Origin: Bradyrhizobium sp. Ai1a-2
Lineage (GTDB): Bacteria > Pseudomonadota > Alphaproteobacteria > Rhizobiales > Xanthobacteraceae
Assembly: GCF_000426245.1 (NCBI RefSeq)
Contig: NZ_AUEZ01000011.1
Coordinates: forward strand, 62,001-126,000
DNA: 64,000 nt
Direction: 5' to 3'
Part shown: piece after piece, positions 18,118 to 26,637 of the stretch
How the letters are laid out: the number at the start of each line of letters is the position of its first letter
Numbering within the stretch: the stretch's first letter is position 1
Program-made: the position numbers and the translations under genes
The notes under the pieces: generated by a model
Databases searched by the model: none
Told to the model about the DNA's origin: nothing
What the model saw: only the letters and a program-made list of their open reading frames with translations

Positions 18118-18165
18118 TTGACAGGTCTACAACCTGCGCGCAGGATCATTCGTATACGAACGATC
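18118..18165 (+). promoter_or_regulatory. Candidate promoter and operator O2 of the 6-hydroxynicotinate reductase operon
   Basis: A perfect -35 hexamer TTGACA (18118-18123) is followed after 17 bases by CAGGAT (18141-18146) as a weak -10. A 22-bp palindrome, 10 of 11 pairs, with core ATTCGTATACGAA spans 18144-18165. It overlaps the presumed -10 and transcription start, a placement expected for repression. The reductase start codon is 61 bases further on. Confidence 0.62.
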
Positions 18166-18225
18166 CCCGATGATTGATATCCGGGGACCAGATGACGCCG
18201 CCTCCCAACACCAGGCTTGTTCGCG

Positions 18226-19665
18226 ATGGCTGACGTTGCCGCTTCTGACAAGATCCGCTGCGATGCCTGCCCGGTGATGTGCTACATCAAGCCTGGCGCG
18301 GCGGGCGCCTGCGATCGCTATGCCAATCACGACGGCAGGCTGGTGCGCGTCGATCCGCATATCGTGCTGTCGCGTGCGCTCGAGCATGGCGGGCGCGTGG
18401 TGCCGTTCCAGGCGAGCGGCGACTGGGACGGCAAGATCGTCCACCAGGGCGACATCTTCGTCACCGCGATCGGCGCCGGCACCACCTATCCCGACTACAA
18501 GCCGGCCCCGTTCATCGTGTCGTCGGAAATCGACGGCGTCGATATGGTCACCGTGGTGACCGAAGGCATCTTCTCCTATTGCGGCGTCAAGGTGAAGATC
18601 GATACCGACCGCTATCTTGGCCCGGAGACTGCGGCGGTGCGCGCGCAGGGCGAGGTGGTCGGGCACGTCACCACCAGCGAATACGGCTCGCAGATGCTGT
18701 CGCTCGGCGGCGTGCATCATCTGACCGGCGGCTCCAAGAAGGAGGGCCGCGTCACCTGCGACACGCTGATGGATCTTTCCAACTGCAAGCCGGTGGAACT
18801 CATCATCGACGGCGGCGCCACGGTCGTGGTGCAGGCGGGCCAGGCGCCTGTTGTCAACGGCGTGCGGGAAGAGCGCATGCGCGTCGGCTGCGGCTCGGCC
18901 ACCATCGGCATGTTCGCCAAGCAGTGGCACGGCAAGGTCGACGAAGTCGTTGTGGTCGATGACCACATCACCGGCGTGCTCTCGGAGCACCAGGCCGGCA
19001 AGCTGCTCGATATTCCCGACACCGGCATCAAGATGAAAGGGCGTCGCTCGACGCCCGGCCGCTATTTCCAGGTCGCCGAGCCCGGCACGGGCTGGGGCGG
19101 CACCAGGATCTCCGATCCGCTTTCCGTGCTCGGCCCGTTCAATCCCAAGGAAGCGCGGCCGGGGCTCACCATGCTGATGGTCTCGACCACCGGCGAGCAC
19201 GCGGCCTATTACGTGCTCGACGAAGCGCTGCGGCCGATCGAGCAGGAGATGCCGGCTGAGCTGAGATTCTCGGTCGAGCGCATCCAGGAAAATTGCGAGC
19301 CGGCGCTGTGCACCGTGCTGTTCATGGCCGGTGCCGGTGGCTCGCTGCGCGCCGGCGTCACCGACAACCCGGTGCGGCTGACGCGTTCGGTGAAGGATGC
19401 ACTGACCCGCGTCACCAGCGGCGGCGCGCCGGTTTATGTCTGGCCGGGCGGCGGCATCACCTTCATGGTCGACGTCACGCAGATGCCGATCGGGGCATTT
19501 GGATATGTGCCGACGCCGGCGCTGGTCGCGCCGATCGAGTTCACGCTAAGACTTTCCGACTATGCGGCGCTCGGCGGCCACATGGATTATGTGCGGCCGC
19601 TGTCCTCGCTCCACGACAGCGCCGAGATCCGGCCGATGCTCTTCACATCGGGGAGGCGAACATGA
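18226..19665 (+). CDS. hnr: 6-hydroxynicotinate reductase
   Basis: A 479-residue protein matching the 6-hydroxynicotinate reductase family of nicotinate fermentation (Hnr of Eubacterium barkeri), which reduces 6-hydroxynicotinate to 1,4,5,6-tetrahydro-6-oxonicotinate. An N-terminal four-cysteine set (Cys12, Cys15, Cys19, Cys29) suggests an Fe-S cluster. The rest is a soluble alpha/beta protein with a glycine-rich GAGGSLRAGVTDNPVRLT segment near residue 370. ATG 18226 (MADVAASDK) is preferred over an in-frame TTG nine bases upstream. Its stop overlaps the next gene by ATGA. The family name comes from recognition of the overall sequence; the activity here is inferred, supported by nicAB on one side and an enamidase in the same locus. 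Confidence 0.8.
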   Translation: MADVAASDKIRCDACPVMCYIKPGAAGACDRYANHDGRLVRVDPHIVLSRALEHGGRVVPFQASGDWDGKIVHQGDIFVTAIGAGTTYPDYKPAPFIVSSEIDGVDMVTVVTEGIFSYCGVKVKIDTDRYLGPETAAVRAQGEVVGHVTTSEYGSQMLSLGGVHHLTGGSKKEGRVTCDTLMDLSNCKPVELIIDGGATVVVQAGQAPVVNGVREERMRVGCGSATIGMFAKQWHGKVDEVVVVDDHITGVLSEHQAGKLLDIPDTGIKMKGRRSTPGRYFQVAEPGTGWGGTRISDPLSVLGPFNPKEARPGLTMLMVSTTGEHAAYYVLDEALRPIEQEMPAELRFSVERIQENCEPALCTVLFMAGAGGSLRAGVTDNPVRLTRSVKDALTRVTSGGAPVYVWPGGGITFMVDVTQMPIGAFGYVPTPALVAPIEFTLRLSDYAALGGHMDYVRPLSSLHDSAEIRPMLFTSGRRT

Positions 19666-20567
19666 CGAGACGTCCGCAAATCGCGCTTCTCCCTGATGGC
19701 AAGCGGCTGCATTTGCAGGACGGACCGATCGATCTGATCGTTGAGGCGACGGGAAGCGAGACGGCCGTGCGCGCGGCCTATGACGCCGCTGTGTGCCGCT
19801 TCACCGGCCTGCTGGACGGGCTCTGCATGGAGCTCGGCGAATTGCGCAAGGCGGCCCATCCGATGCACTGCGTGCTCCATGGCGAGGTTGCGCGCCGCAT
19901 GCATGCGGCGGTGGCGCCGTTCGCCGCCGATCGCTTCATCACGCCGATGGCTGCGGTCGCCGGCAGCGTGGCGGATGAAATCCTCGGTGCGATGCTGGAG
20001 GCTGCATCGCTCGATCGCGCCTATGTCAATAATGGCGGCGATATCGCCCTGCATCTTGCGGGCGACCAACAGTTCACCGTCGGCCTGATTGACCGTCCCG
20101 ATAGTCGCGGCCTGCTGCAGACCATGGTGATCCATGCCGACGATCCCATCCGCGGCATCGCCACCAGCGGCCGTCTCGGCCGCAGCTTCTCCTTCGGTAT
20201 CGCCGATGCCGTCACCGTGCTGGCGCGGACCGCCTCGGAAGCCGATGCCGCCGCGACCGTCATCGCCAACGCGGTCGACCTGCCCGGACATCCCGCGATC
20301 CTCCGCCGCCCGGCCAACGAATTGCAGCCTGACAGCGACCTCGGCCCGCGTTTGGTGACGCGGGAGGTCGGCACATTGTTGGCGCGCGAGATCACTGATG
20401 CCCTTGAAGCGGGTGCGGTTTGCGCGCGAGAATGCCTCGCGGCAGGATTGATCGAGGGCGCGGCGCTGCGCCTCTTCGGCGAGACTGACATCGTGAGGGC
20501 GCGTGCGCTCGGGATGCCGGAATCGCAACTCGTTCATGAATGCGCGATAGAGAATGCGCGGACCTGA
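19662..20567 (+). CDS. UPF0280 family protein (ApbE-like superfamily)
   Basis: A 301-residue soluble protein. The MAAVAGSVADEIL segment and YVNNGGDIALHL (about residues 125-150) are the conserved core of the uncharacterised UPF0280 family. That family is distantly related to ApbE FAD:protein FMN transferases; the GIATSGRLGRSFSFGIADAVTVLA stretch later in the protein would correspond to the ApbE metal/flavin region. It is translationally coupled (ATGA) to 6-hydroxynicotinate reductase. Flavin or cofactor delivery to that reductase, or a later ring-processing step, are possible roles, but neither is shown. The true start is ATG 19662; an upstream extension would lie wholly inside the reductase gene. 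Confidence 0.8.
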   Translation: MTRRPQIALLPDGKRLHLQDGPIDLIVEATGSETAVRAAYDAAVCRFTGLLDGLCMELGELRKAAHPMHCVLHGEVARRMHAAVAPFAADRFITPMAAVAGSVADEILGAMLEAASLDRAYVNNGGDIALHLAGDQQFTVGLIDRPDSRGLLQTMVIHADDPIRGIATSGRLGRSFSFGIADAVTVLARTASEADAAATVIANAVDLPGHPAILRRPANELQPDSDLGPRLVTREVGTLLAREITDALEAGAVCARECLAAGLIEGAALRLFGETDIVRARALGMPESQLVHECAIENART

Positions 20568-20603
20568 TCAGAAACCGGGCCGAAAACAACAGGGCGGAAA
20601 CCG

Positions 20604-21188
20604 ATGAGTGCCATCATTCGCAAGATCGTCACGGTGGTCGAGGAGACCCACATCGAGATGGGCAAGACCATCGCCCCGCCGACCCGGCGCGCGGCAGCGA
20701 TCGCGGTGATCGAGAACCCCTTTGCCGGCCGCTATGTCGAGGACCTCTCGCCCCTGATCGCGATTGGCGAGGAACTCGGCGACTTGCTGTCGAAACGGGC
20801 GGTGGCGGCGCTCGGCATCGAGGGCGCCAAGGCGCATTCCTATGGAAAGGCCGCCGCCGTCGGCGAAAACGGCGAGCTCGAGCATGCGGCCGCGATCTTG
20901 CATCCCAAGATGGGAGCGCCCGTCCGCAAGGTCCTGGGTAAAGGAGCCGCATTGATTCCGTCGTCGAAAAAGCGTTCTGGTCCGGGAACGACGCTGGATA
21001 TTCCGCTGGGGCACAAGGATGCGGCCTTCGTGCGCAGCCATTTCGATGGCATGGAGGTGCAGATCAACGACGCGCCGCGGGCCAACGAGATCATGGTCGC
21101 GGTCGCCGTCACAGATTCCGGCCGGCCGCTGCCGCGCGTCGGCGGGCTGACGGTCGCGGCGATCAAGGGCGAAGACGGTTTGAGATAA
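20604..21188 (+). CDS. AA_synth (DUF1185) family protein
   Basis: A 194-residue protein of the family called 'amino acid synthesis' (Pfam AA_synth, formerly DUF1185), whose biochemical role is not established. Conserved stretches seen are the N-terminal KIVTVVEETHIEMG, the ENPFAGRYVEDLSPLI segment near residue 37, HAAAILHPKMGAPVRKVLG near 90 and a late PRANEIMVAVAVTDSGRP. No signal peptide or membrane helix is present. It lies 36 bases after the UPF0280 gene and 25 bases before the binding-protein gene, so it belongs to the same operon and may act on a nicotinate-derived intermediate. This last point is inference from context only. Confidence 0.82.
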   Translation: MSAIIRKIVTVVEETHIEMGKTIAPPTRRAAAIAVIENPFAGRYVEDLSPLIAIGEELGDLLSKRAVAALGIEGAKAHSYGKAAAVGENGELEHAAAILHPKMGAPVRKVLGKGAALIPSSKKRSGPGTTLDIPLGHKDAAFVRSHFDGMEVQINDAPRANEIMVAVAVTDSGRPLPRVGGLTVAAIKGEDGLR

Positions 21189-21213
21189 TTTTGTTGGATA
21201 TCGGAGGTAAGGG

Positions 21214-22413
21214 ATGCGGAATTATTTGATCGGGGCAGGGCTCGCGGTGCTGGTTGCGGGCATGGCTGACGCCGCCATGGCCCAGAGCGAAATCAAGATC
21301 GGCGAGATCAACAGCTATTCGCTGTTGCCCGCCTTCACCGAGCCCTATCGCAAGGGCTGGCAGCTCGCGGTGGAAGAGATCAACGCCGCCGGCGGCATCA
21401 ACGGCAAGAAGCTCGTCGTCATCTCCAAGGATGACAACGGCAAGCCGGCGGATGCGCAGACCGCGGCGAACGAACTGGTCTCGAGCGAGAACGTCGCGAT
21501 GCTGGCCGGCACGTTCCTCTCCAACATCGGTCTCGCCGTCTCTGACTTCGCCAACCAGAAGAAAGTGTTCTTCCTCGCCGCCGAGCCTTTGACCGATGCC
21601 ATCACCTGGTCGAAGGGCAACCGCTACACCTTCCGCCTGCGCCCCTCCAATTACATGCAGGCCGCAATGCTGGTGGAGGCCGCGGCGAAACTGCCGGCCA
21701 AGCGCTGGGCCACCATCGCGCCGAATTATGAATACGGCCAGTCGGCCGTTGCGGTCTTCAAGAAGCTGATGTCGGAGAAGCGCCCGGACATCGTATGGGT
21801 CGACGAGCAGTGGCCGCCGCAGGGCAAGATCGACGCCGGCCCGGTGGTGCAGGCGGTCGCGGCCGCCAATCCGGAGGCGATCCTCAACGTCACCTTCGGC
21901 GCCGATCTGGTGAAGCTCGTGCGCGAGGGCAACACCCGCGGCCTGTTCAAGGACCGCGCGGTGGTGAGCTTCCTCACCGGCGAGCCGGAATATCTCGATC
22001 CGCTGAAGGACGAGACGCCGGAGGGATGGATCGTCACCGGCTATCCCTGGTACGCGATCAAGACGCCGGAGCATGAGGCGTTCCTGAAGGCCTACCAGGC
22101 CAAGTTCAAGGACTATCCGCGGCTCGGCTCGATCGTCGGCTACCAGACCATCAAGTCGGCAGCGGCGATCCTGGCCAAGGCGAACTCGACCGATCCGGAG
22201 AAGCTGATTGCGGCGACCGAAGACCTGTCGGTGCCGTCGCCGTTCGGCGAGATCACGTTCCGCAAGATCGATCACCAGTCGACCTTGGGAGCTTACGTCG
22301 GCAAGACCGCGCTGAAGGACGGCAAGGGCGTGATGGTGGAGTCCTCCTACAAGAAGGGCTCCGACTATCTCCCGAGCGATGCCGAAGTCGAAAAGCTCCG
22401 GCCGAAGGATTGA
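21214..22413 (+). CDS. ABC transporter substrate-binding protein, branched-chain amino acid type
   Basis: A 399-residue periplasmic binding protein (Peripla_BP_6, LivK-like). A signal peptide is evident (LIGAGLAVLVAGMADAAMAQ, cleavage after AMA). The mature protein begins SEIKIGEINSYSLLPAF, and the GGINGKKLVVISKDDNGKP segment near residue 60 is typical of the family. GGAGG lies 6 bases before ATG 21214. It is the binding component for the LivHM-LivG-LivF genes downstream. Because it sits in the nicotinate gene operon, nicotinate or a related ring acid or amide is a more likely ligand than leucine; ligand-pocket residues cannot be judged by eye. Confidence 0.92.
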   Translation: MRNYLIGAGLAVLVAGMADAAMAQSEIKIGEINSYSLLPAFTEPYRKGWQLAVEEINAAGGINGKKLVVISKDDNGKPADAQTAANELVSSENVAMLAGTFLSNIGLAVSDFANQKKVFFLAAEPLTDAITWSKGNRYTFRLRPSNYMQAAMLVEAAAKLPAKRWATIAPNYEYGQSAVAVFKKLMSEKRPDIVWVDEQWPPQGKIDAGPVVQAVAAANPEAILNVTFGADLVKLVREGNTRGLFKDRAVVSFLTGEPEYLDPLKDETPEGWIVTGYPWYAIKTPEHEAFLKAYQAKFKDYPRLGSIVGYQTIKSAAAILAKANSTDPEKLIAATEDLSVPSPFGEITFRKIDHQSTLGAYVGKTALKDGKGVMVESSYKKGSDYLPSDAEVEKLRPKD

Positions 22414-22425
22414 TCTTCCGCTTTG

Positions 22426-22499
22426 CGTAGGGTGGGTTAGCCGAAGGCGTAACCCACCGCGGCGGATGGCGGGTTACGCTTACGCTAACGCGCCCTACG
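22426..22499. repeat. GTAGGGTGGGTTA-type inverted repeat, imperfect copy
   Basis: GCGTAGGGTGGGTTA on the left faces GCTAACGCGCCCTACG on the right, with an inner GTAACCCACC/GGCGGGTTAC pair. It directly follows the binding-protein gene and may attenuate transcription into the permease gene. Confidence 0.75.
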
Positions 22500-22515
22500 A
22501 AGGACAACCGGGGCC

Positions 22516-22646
22516 TCATGGTTCGAGACGGCGCTTCGCGCCTCCTCACCATGAGGGTCTCAGACCTCGCCGAGCGGCTCTGAGACCTCCTTGAATTCAG
22601 ACCTCATCCTGAGGAGGCCGCGCGGCGGCCGTCTCGAAGGATGGCC
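22516..22646. repeat. Dispersed repeat with CATGGTTCGAGACGG / CCGTCTCGAAGGATGG ends
   Basis: About 130 bases bounded by TTCGAGACGG and CCGTCTCGAA, containing CTCACCATGAGGGTCT and CTCATCCTGAGGAGGC. This resembles a short palindromic element widespread in Bradyrhizobium and Rhodopseudomonas intergenic regions. It contains no gene. Confidence 0.7.
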
Positions 22647-22696
22647 ATGCACTCAGAACGAAGTCACGTAGCTAACCACTCCAACCCGGACCGCCG

Positions 22697-24586
22697 ATGG
22701 CCTTTTATTTCGTTCAGTTCCTGACCGGACTTGCCAGCGCCGCCTCGCTGTTCCTGGTCGCCTCGGGGCTGTCGATCATCTTTGGCGTGACGCGGATCGT
22801 GAATTTCGCGCATGGCGCCTTCTACATGCTCGGCGCCTATATCGCCTTCACGCTCACGGAGCGCCTTGAAGGCGCGCTCGGCTTCTGGGGTGGCATCGTT
22901 GTCGCAGCGCTTGTCGTCGCCGTCGTCGGCGTGCTGGTCGAGATGGTGCTACTGCGGCGCATCTACCATTCACCCGAACTGTTCCAGTTGCTCGCGACCT
23001 TCGGCCTCACGCTGATGGTCCAGGATATCGTCGTGCTGATCTGGGGGCCGGACGATCTGCTCGGCCGCCGCGCGCCCGGCTTCAAGGGCGCGGTCGATTT
23101 CTTCGGCCAGAACATCCCGAGCTATGACCTGTTCCTGATCGTGCTCGGCCCGGTCGTGCTCGGCATCCTCTGGCTGCTGTTCCAGCGCACGCGCTGGGGC
23201 GTCCTGGTGCGCGCGGCGACGCAGGACCGCGACATGGTCGCAGCGCTTGGCGTCAACCAGAAATGGCTGTTCACCAGCGTGTTTGCGGTCGGCGTCTTCC
23301 TCGCCGCGCTCGGCGGGGCGCTGCAGATCCCGCGCGATGCCGTGCATCATGCGATGGATCTGCGCATCATCGTCGAGGTCTTCGTCGTGGTCGTGATCGG
23401 CGGTCTCGGCAGCATCATCGGCGCCTTCGTCGCCGCCGTGCTGGTCTCCGAGCTCAACGCCTTCGGCATTCTGATCTTCCCGAAGATCTCCATCATCCTG
23501 GTTTTCCTGGTGATGGCGGTGGTGCTGATCGTCCGGCCATGGGGCCTGTTCGGCAAGCCCGAGGCGCCGGCGCGGCGCACGCCGGGCCTCACCGTCAATC
23601 CCTGGCGTCCCTGGACCTCGAACGAGCGATTGGCCGCAGTCGGCGCGCTGATCGTGGCGGCAGCATTGCCGTTGTTCGGCGGCAATTACGCGCTCACCGT
23701 CGCCTCGGAGATCGCGATCTTCGTGATCTTTGCCGTCAGCCTGCATTTCCTGATGTCGGTCGGCGGGCTCGCCTCATTCGGCCACGCCGCCTATTTCGGC
23801 CTTGGCGCCTATGGCGTCGCTTTCCTCGCCAAGTTCGCAGGGCTCCCGATGATCGCCTGCCTGCTGCTTGGCCCGCTGCTCGGGCTCGCCGGCGCCGCCG
23901 TGTTCGGCTTCTTCGCCGTGCAGCTCTCCGGGGTCTATTTCGCGATGCTGACTCTCGCCTTCGCCCAGATCGTGTGGTCGATCGCGTTCCAATGGGTGGC
24001 GGTCACCGGCGGCGACAACGGCATCCTCGGCGTCTGGCCCGAGAAATGGGCGGCCAGCCCGTCGCATTTCTACTGGCTCTCGCTCGGCATCGCCGCGCTC
24101 GCGGTCATGATCCTCCGCATCATCGTGTTCTCGCCGTTCGGCTTCGCGTTGCGGGCGACGCGGGATTCGCCGTTGCGCAGCGAGGCTGTCGGCATCAACG
24201 GCAAGCGCATCCAGTGGACCGCGTTCGTGATCGCGGGCACCGTGGCCGGCCTCGCCGGCGCGCTGTTCGCCTATCTCAAGGGCAGCGTCTTCCCTGACAA
24301 CATGGGCATCTCGCTCTCGGTCGATGCGCTGGTCATGGTGCTGCTCGGCGGCGTCGAGACGGTGTTCGGCGGCGTCGTCGGCGCCATCGTCTACAAGGCG
24401 TTGAACATCTGGTTGGTCAGCCAGACCGAGTTGTCGAAACTGGTGCTCGGCGCCTTCATCGTGCTGATCGTGGTCGCGTTCCCGAAGGGCATCGTCGGCA
24501 CACTGGAATCGATCATCAGCCGCCGTCGCAAATCGTCATCGTCGCATCAGCCGCTTCTCACCTCGCGCATCGAGACCGCCGAATGA
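22697..24586 (+). CDS. ABC transporter permease, fused LivH-LivM type
   Basis: A 629-residue membrane protein combining both permease halves of a branched-chain-amino-acid-type importer. Residues about 1-290 are LivH-like, with SIIFGVTRIVNFAHGAFYMLGAY near residue 30 and the cytoplasmic loop AATQDRDMVAALGVNQKW near 175. Residues about 310-615 are LivM-like, with GGLASFGHAAYFGLGAYG near 356 and RSEAVGINGKRIQWTAF near 497. In most bacteria these are two genes, as in the second Liv system at 47.6-49.6 kb in this same window. The C terminus ends in a short Arg/Ser-rich tail. The stop overlaps the ATPase gene by 4 bases. Confidence 0.93.
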   Translation: MAFYFVQFLTGLASAASLFLVASGLSIIFGVTRIVNFAHGAFYMLGAYIAFTLTERLEGALGFWGGIVVAALVVAVVGVLVEMVLLRRIYHSPELFQLLATFGLTLMVQDIVVLIWGPDDLLGRRAPGFKGAVDFFGQNIPSYDLFLIVLGPVVLGILWLLFQRTRWGVLVRAATQDRDMVAALGVNQKWLFTSVFAVGVFLAALGGALQIPRDAVHHAMDLRIIVEVFVVVVIGGLGSIIGAFVAAVLVSELNAFGILIFPKISIILVFLVMAVVLIVRPWGLFGKPEAPARRTPGLTVNPWRPWTSNERLAAVGALIVAAALPLFGGNYALTVASEIAIFVIFAVSLHFLMSVGGLASFGHAAYFGLGAYGVAFLAKFAGLPMIACLLLGPLLGLAGAAVFGFFAVQLSGVYFAMLTLAFAQIVWSIAFQWVAVTGGDNGILGVWPEKWAASPSHFYWLSLGIAALAVMILRIIVFSPFGFALRATRDSPLRSEAVGINGKRIQWTAFVIAGTVAGLAGALFAYLKGSVFPDNMGISLSVDALVMVLLGGVETVFGGVVGAIVYKALNIWLVSQTELSKLVLGAFIVLIVVAFPKGIVGTLESIISRRRKSSSSHQPLLTSRIETAE

Positions 24587-25374
24587 GCATGGTCCCCACA
24601 TTGCTGTCGGTCGAAGGCCTGACCAAGTCGTATGGCGGCGTGCACGCCGTGCGCGGCGTCTCGTTCGAGCTGCGCGCCGGCGAGATCCTGGCGCTGATCG
24701 GCCCGAACGGCGCCGGCAAGAGCACCTGCTTCGACATGCTCAATGGCCAGAACATTCCGGACTCCGGCCGCATCACGATCCTGGGCGAGGAAACCGTCGG
24801 CAAGAAGCCGCGCGCGATCTGGCGGCTGGGCGTGGGGCGCACCTTCCAGATCACCGCGACCTTTCCCACCATGACGGTGCGCGAGAACGTGCAGGTCGCG
24901 CTGGTCTCGCACCGGCACCAGCTCTTCAATCTCTGGAGCTCGACGCCGCATTTTGCGCGCGAAGAAGCCGGCCGGCTGCTCGATCTCGTCGGCATGGGCG
25001 CCTACGCCGAGCGTCCCTGCGGCGAGCTCGCCTATGGCGACCTCAAGCGGCTCGAGCTTGCGATCGCGCTCGCCAACCAGCCGAAGCTCCTCTTGATGGA
25101 CGAGCCGACCGCCGGCATGGCGCCGCGCGAGCGCATCGACTTGATGCGGCTCACCGCCACCATCGCGCGCGAGCAGTCGATCGGCGTGCTCTTCACCGAG
25201 CACGACATGGACGTCGTGTTCGAGCATGCCGACCGCATCCTGGTGCTCAACCGCGGCAGCCTGATCGCCGAGGGATCGCCCGAGGAAGTGCGCGGCAACG
25301 CGCAGGTCCGCGCCATCTATCTCGGCGAAGGGCTTGTCTATGATGCGCGCCACCGCGATGGAGCGCACGCATGA
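24583..25374 (+). CDS. livG: ABC transporter ATP-binding protein, LivG type
   Basis: A 263-residue cytoplasmic ATPase. The Walker A is GPNGAGKST (about residues 43-51), the LivG-type short signature is GELAYGDLKRLELA, the Walker B is LLLMDEPTAGM, and the switch His lies in FTEHDMDVVFEHAD. Lack of the classical LSGGQ is normal for LivG. It overlaps the fused permease gene (ATGA) and the following LivF-type gene (ATGA). ATG 24583 is used; ATG 24589 would also be possible. Confidence 0.93.
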   Translation: MSMVPTLLSVEGLTKSYGGVHAVRGVSFELRAGEILALIGPNGAGKSTCFDMLNGQNIPDSGRITILGEETVGKKPRAIWRLGVGRTFQITATFPTMTVRENVQVALVSHRHQLFNLWSSTPHFAREEAGRLLDLVGMGAYAERPCGELAYGDLKRLELAIALANQPKLLLMDEPTAGMAPRERIDLMRLTATIAREQSIGVLFTEHDMDVVFEHADRILVLNRGSLIAEGSPEEVRGNAQVRAIYLGEGLVYDARHRDGAHA

Positions 25375-26075
25375 AACTCGAGGTCAAGGATCTCAACAGC
25401 TTCTATGGCCCGGCGCATATCCTGTTCGATATCGCGCTCGATGTCGGTGAGGGCGAGGTGGTCGCGCTGCTCGGCCGCAACGGCGCCGGCAAGTCGACGA
25501 CCTTTCGTTCCATCGTCGGCCTGGTCGAGAACCGCTCGGGGCGGATCGTGTTCGAGGGCAGGGACGTTTCGCGCGAGCCGACGCACGCGATCGTGCGCGG
25601 CGGGCTCGGCTATGTGCCGGAGGAGCGGCGGATCTTCACCGACCTGACGGTGGAGGAGAATCTCGAAGTCGGTCGTCAGCCAAAACGCGAGAACGCACCA
25701 TACTGGACGCGCGAAAAGCTGTTTACGCTGTTTCCGAATCTTGGCGAGATGCGGGGGCGTGCGGGTGGCCGCATGAGCGGCGGCGAGCAGCAGATGCTGA
25801 CAATCGCCCGCACGCTGATGGGCAATCCGTCGCTGGTGCTGCTCGATGAGCCCTCCGAAGGCCTGTCGCCGAAGATCGTCGAGCAGATGGTCGATGCGAT
25901 CCTTGCCATGAAGAAGGAGGGCGTCAGCATCGTCGTCTCCGAGCAGAACCTGCATTTCGCGCGCCTGATCTCGGATCGCGCCTATATCATCGAGCGCGGC
26001 CGCATCTGCTTCGGCGGCACGATGGCCGAGCTCGACGCGCGGCCCGATATCCGCGACGCGCATCTGTCGCTGTGA
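25371..26075 (+). CDS. livF: ABC transporter ATP-binding protein, LivF type
   Basis: A 234-residue ATPase partner of the LivG-type subunit. The Walker A is GRNGAGKST (about residues 34-42), the signature GRMSGGEQQMLTIARTLMGNP, the Walker B VLLDEPSEGL, and the YVPEERRIFTDLTVEENL segment is typical of LivF. It completes a five-part importer: one binding protein, one fused permease and two ATPases. The MarR regulator gene begins 22 bases downstream. Confidence 0.93.
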   Translation: MKLEVKDLNSFYGPAHILFDIALDVGEGEVVALLGRNGAGKSTTFRSIVGLVENRSGRIVFEGRDVSREPTHAIVRGGLGYVPEERRIFTDLTVEENLEVGRQPKRENAPYWTREKLFTLFPNLGEMRGRAGGRMSGGEQQMLTIARTLMGNPSLVLLDEPSEGLSPKIVEQMVDAILAMKKEGVSIVVSEQNLHFARLISDRAYIIERGRICFGGTMAELDARPDIRDAHLSL

Positions 26076-26097
26076 CCAGCGGCAGGGAGGGAGTGCA

Positions 26098-26553
26098 ATG
26101 GCTAGAAACGGGGCAGTGAAACGCAGTCCGAAGCCGCAGAAGACCAGCTACATTCTGGACGATCAGATCGGCTTCCTGTTGCGCCAGGTCTGGCAGCGCC
26201 ACGGTACCATCTTCGCCCGCGAGATCGGCGTCGACCTGACCTCGCCGCAATGGGCGGCGCTGTCGAAGCTCGCCGAGACCGGCCCATGCTCGCAGAACCA
26301 GCTGGGCCGGCTGACGGCGATGGATGTCGCCACCATCAAGGGCGTCATCGACCGCCTCACCGCACGCGGCCTGACCGAGACCAGTTCCGATCCGGAGGAC
26401 GGCCGTCGCCTCCTGGTCAGCCTGACCCGCGCCGGCCAGCAGACGGTCGAGAAAGTTGCGCCGAGCGCGTTGGCGATCACCAGGGAAACGCTGGCGCCGC
26501 TCGATGGCAAGGAGCGCGAGATGTTGATCGCGCTGCTCAGCAAGCTGCGCTGA
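26098..26553 (+). CDS. MarR family transcriptional regulator
   Basis: A 151-residue winged-helix repressor. The DNA-recognition region is NQLGRLTAMDVATIKGVIDRLTARGL (about residues 65-90), followed by the wing SSDPEDGRRLLVSLT (about 98-112); helices at both ends form the dimer interface. The basic N terminus (ARNGAVKRSPKPQK) is unusual but short. It is the last gene of the reductase-transporter operon. In pseudomonads nicotinate degradation is controlled by a MarR-type repressor (NicR), so this protein is the leading candidate to bind the shared palindromes at 17994, 18144 and 28787. No separate operator is visible in the 22-base gap before it. Confidence 0.9.
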   Translation: MARNGAVKRSPKPQKTSYILDDQIGFLLRQVWQRHGTIFAREIGVDLTSPQWAALSKLAETGPCSQNQLGRLTAMDVATIKGVIDRLTARGLTETSSDPEDGRRLLVSLTRAGQQTVEKVAPSALAITRETLAPLDGKEREMLIALLSKLR

Positions 26554-26637
26554 GCCGCCCCGAGGCGCGCTTGACGGTCGGTGCAACAAAGCCTCAAATC
26601 CATGAGGTGGGCAGGGGAATCAGCAGGAGTTCCCCCA

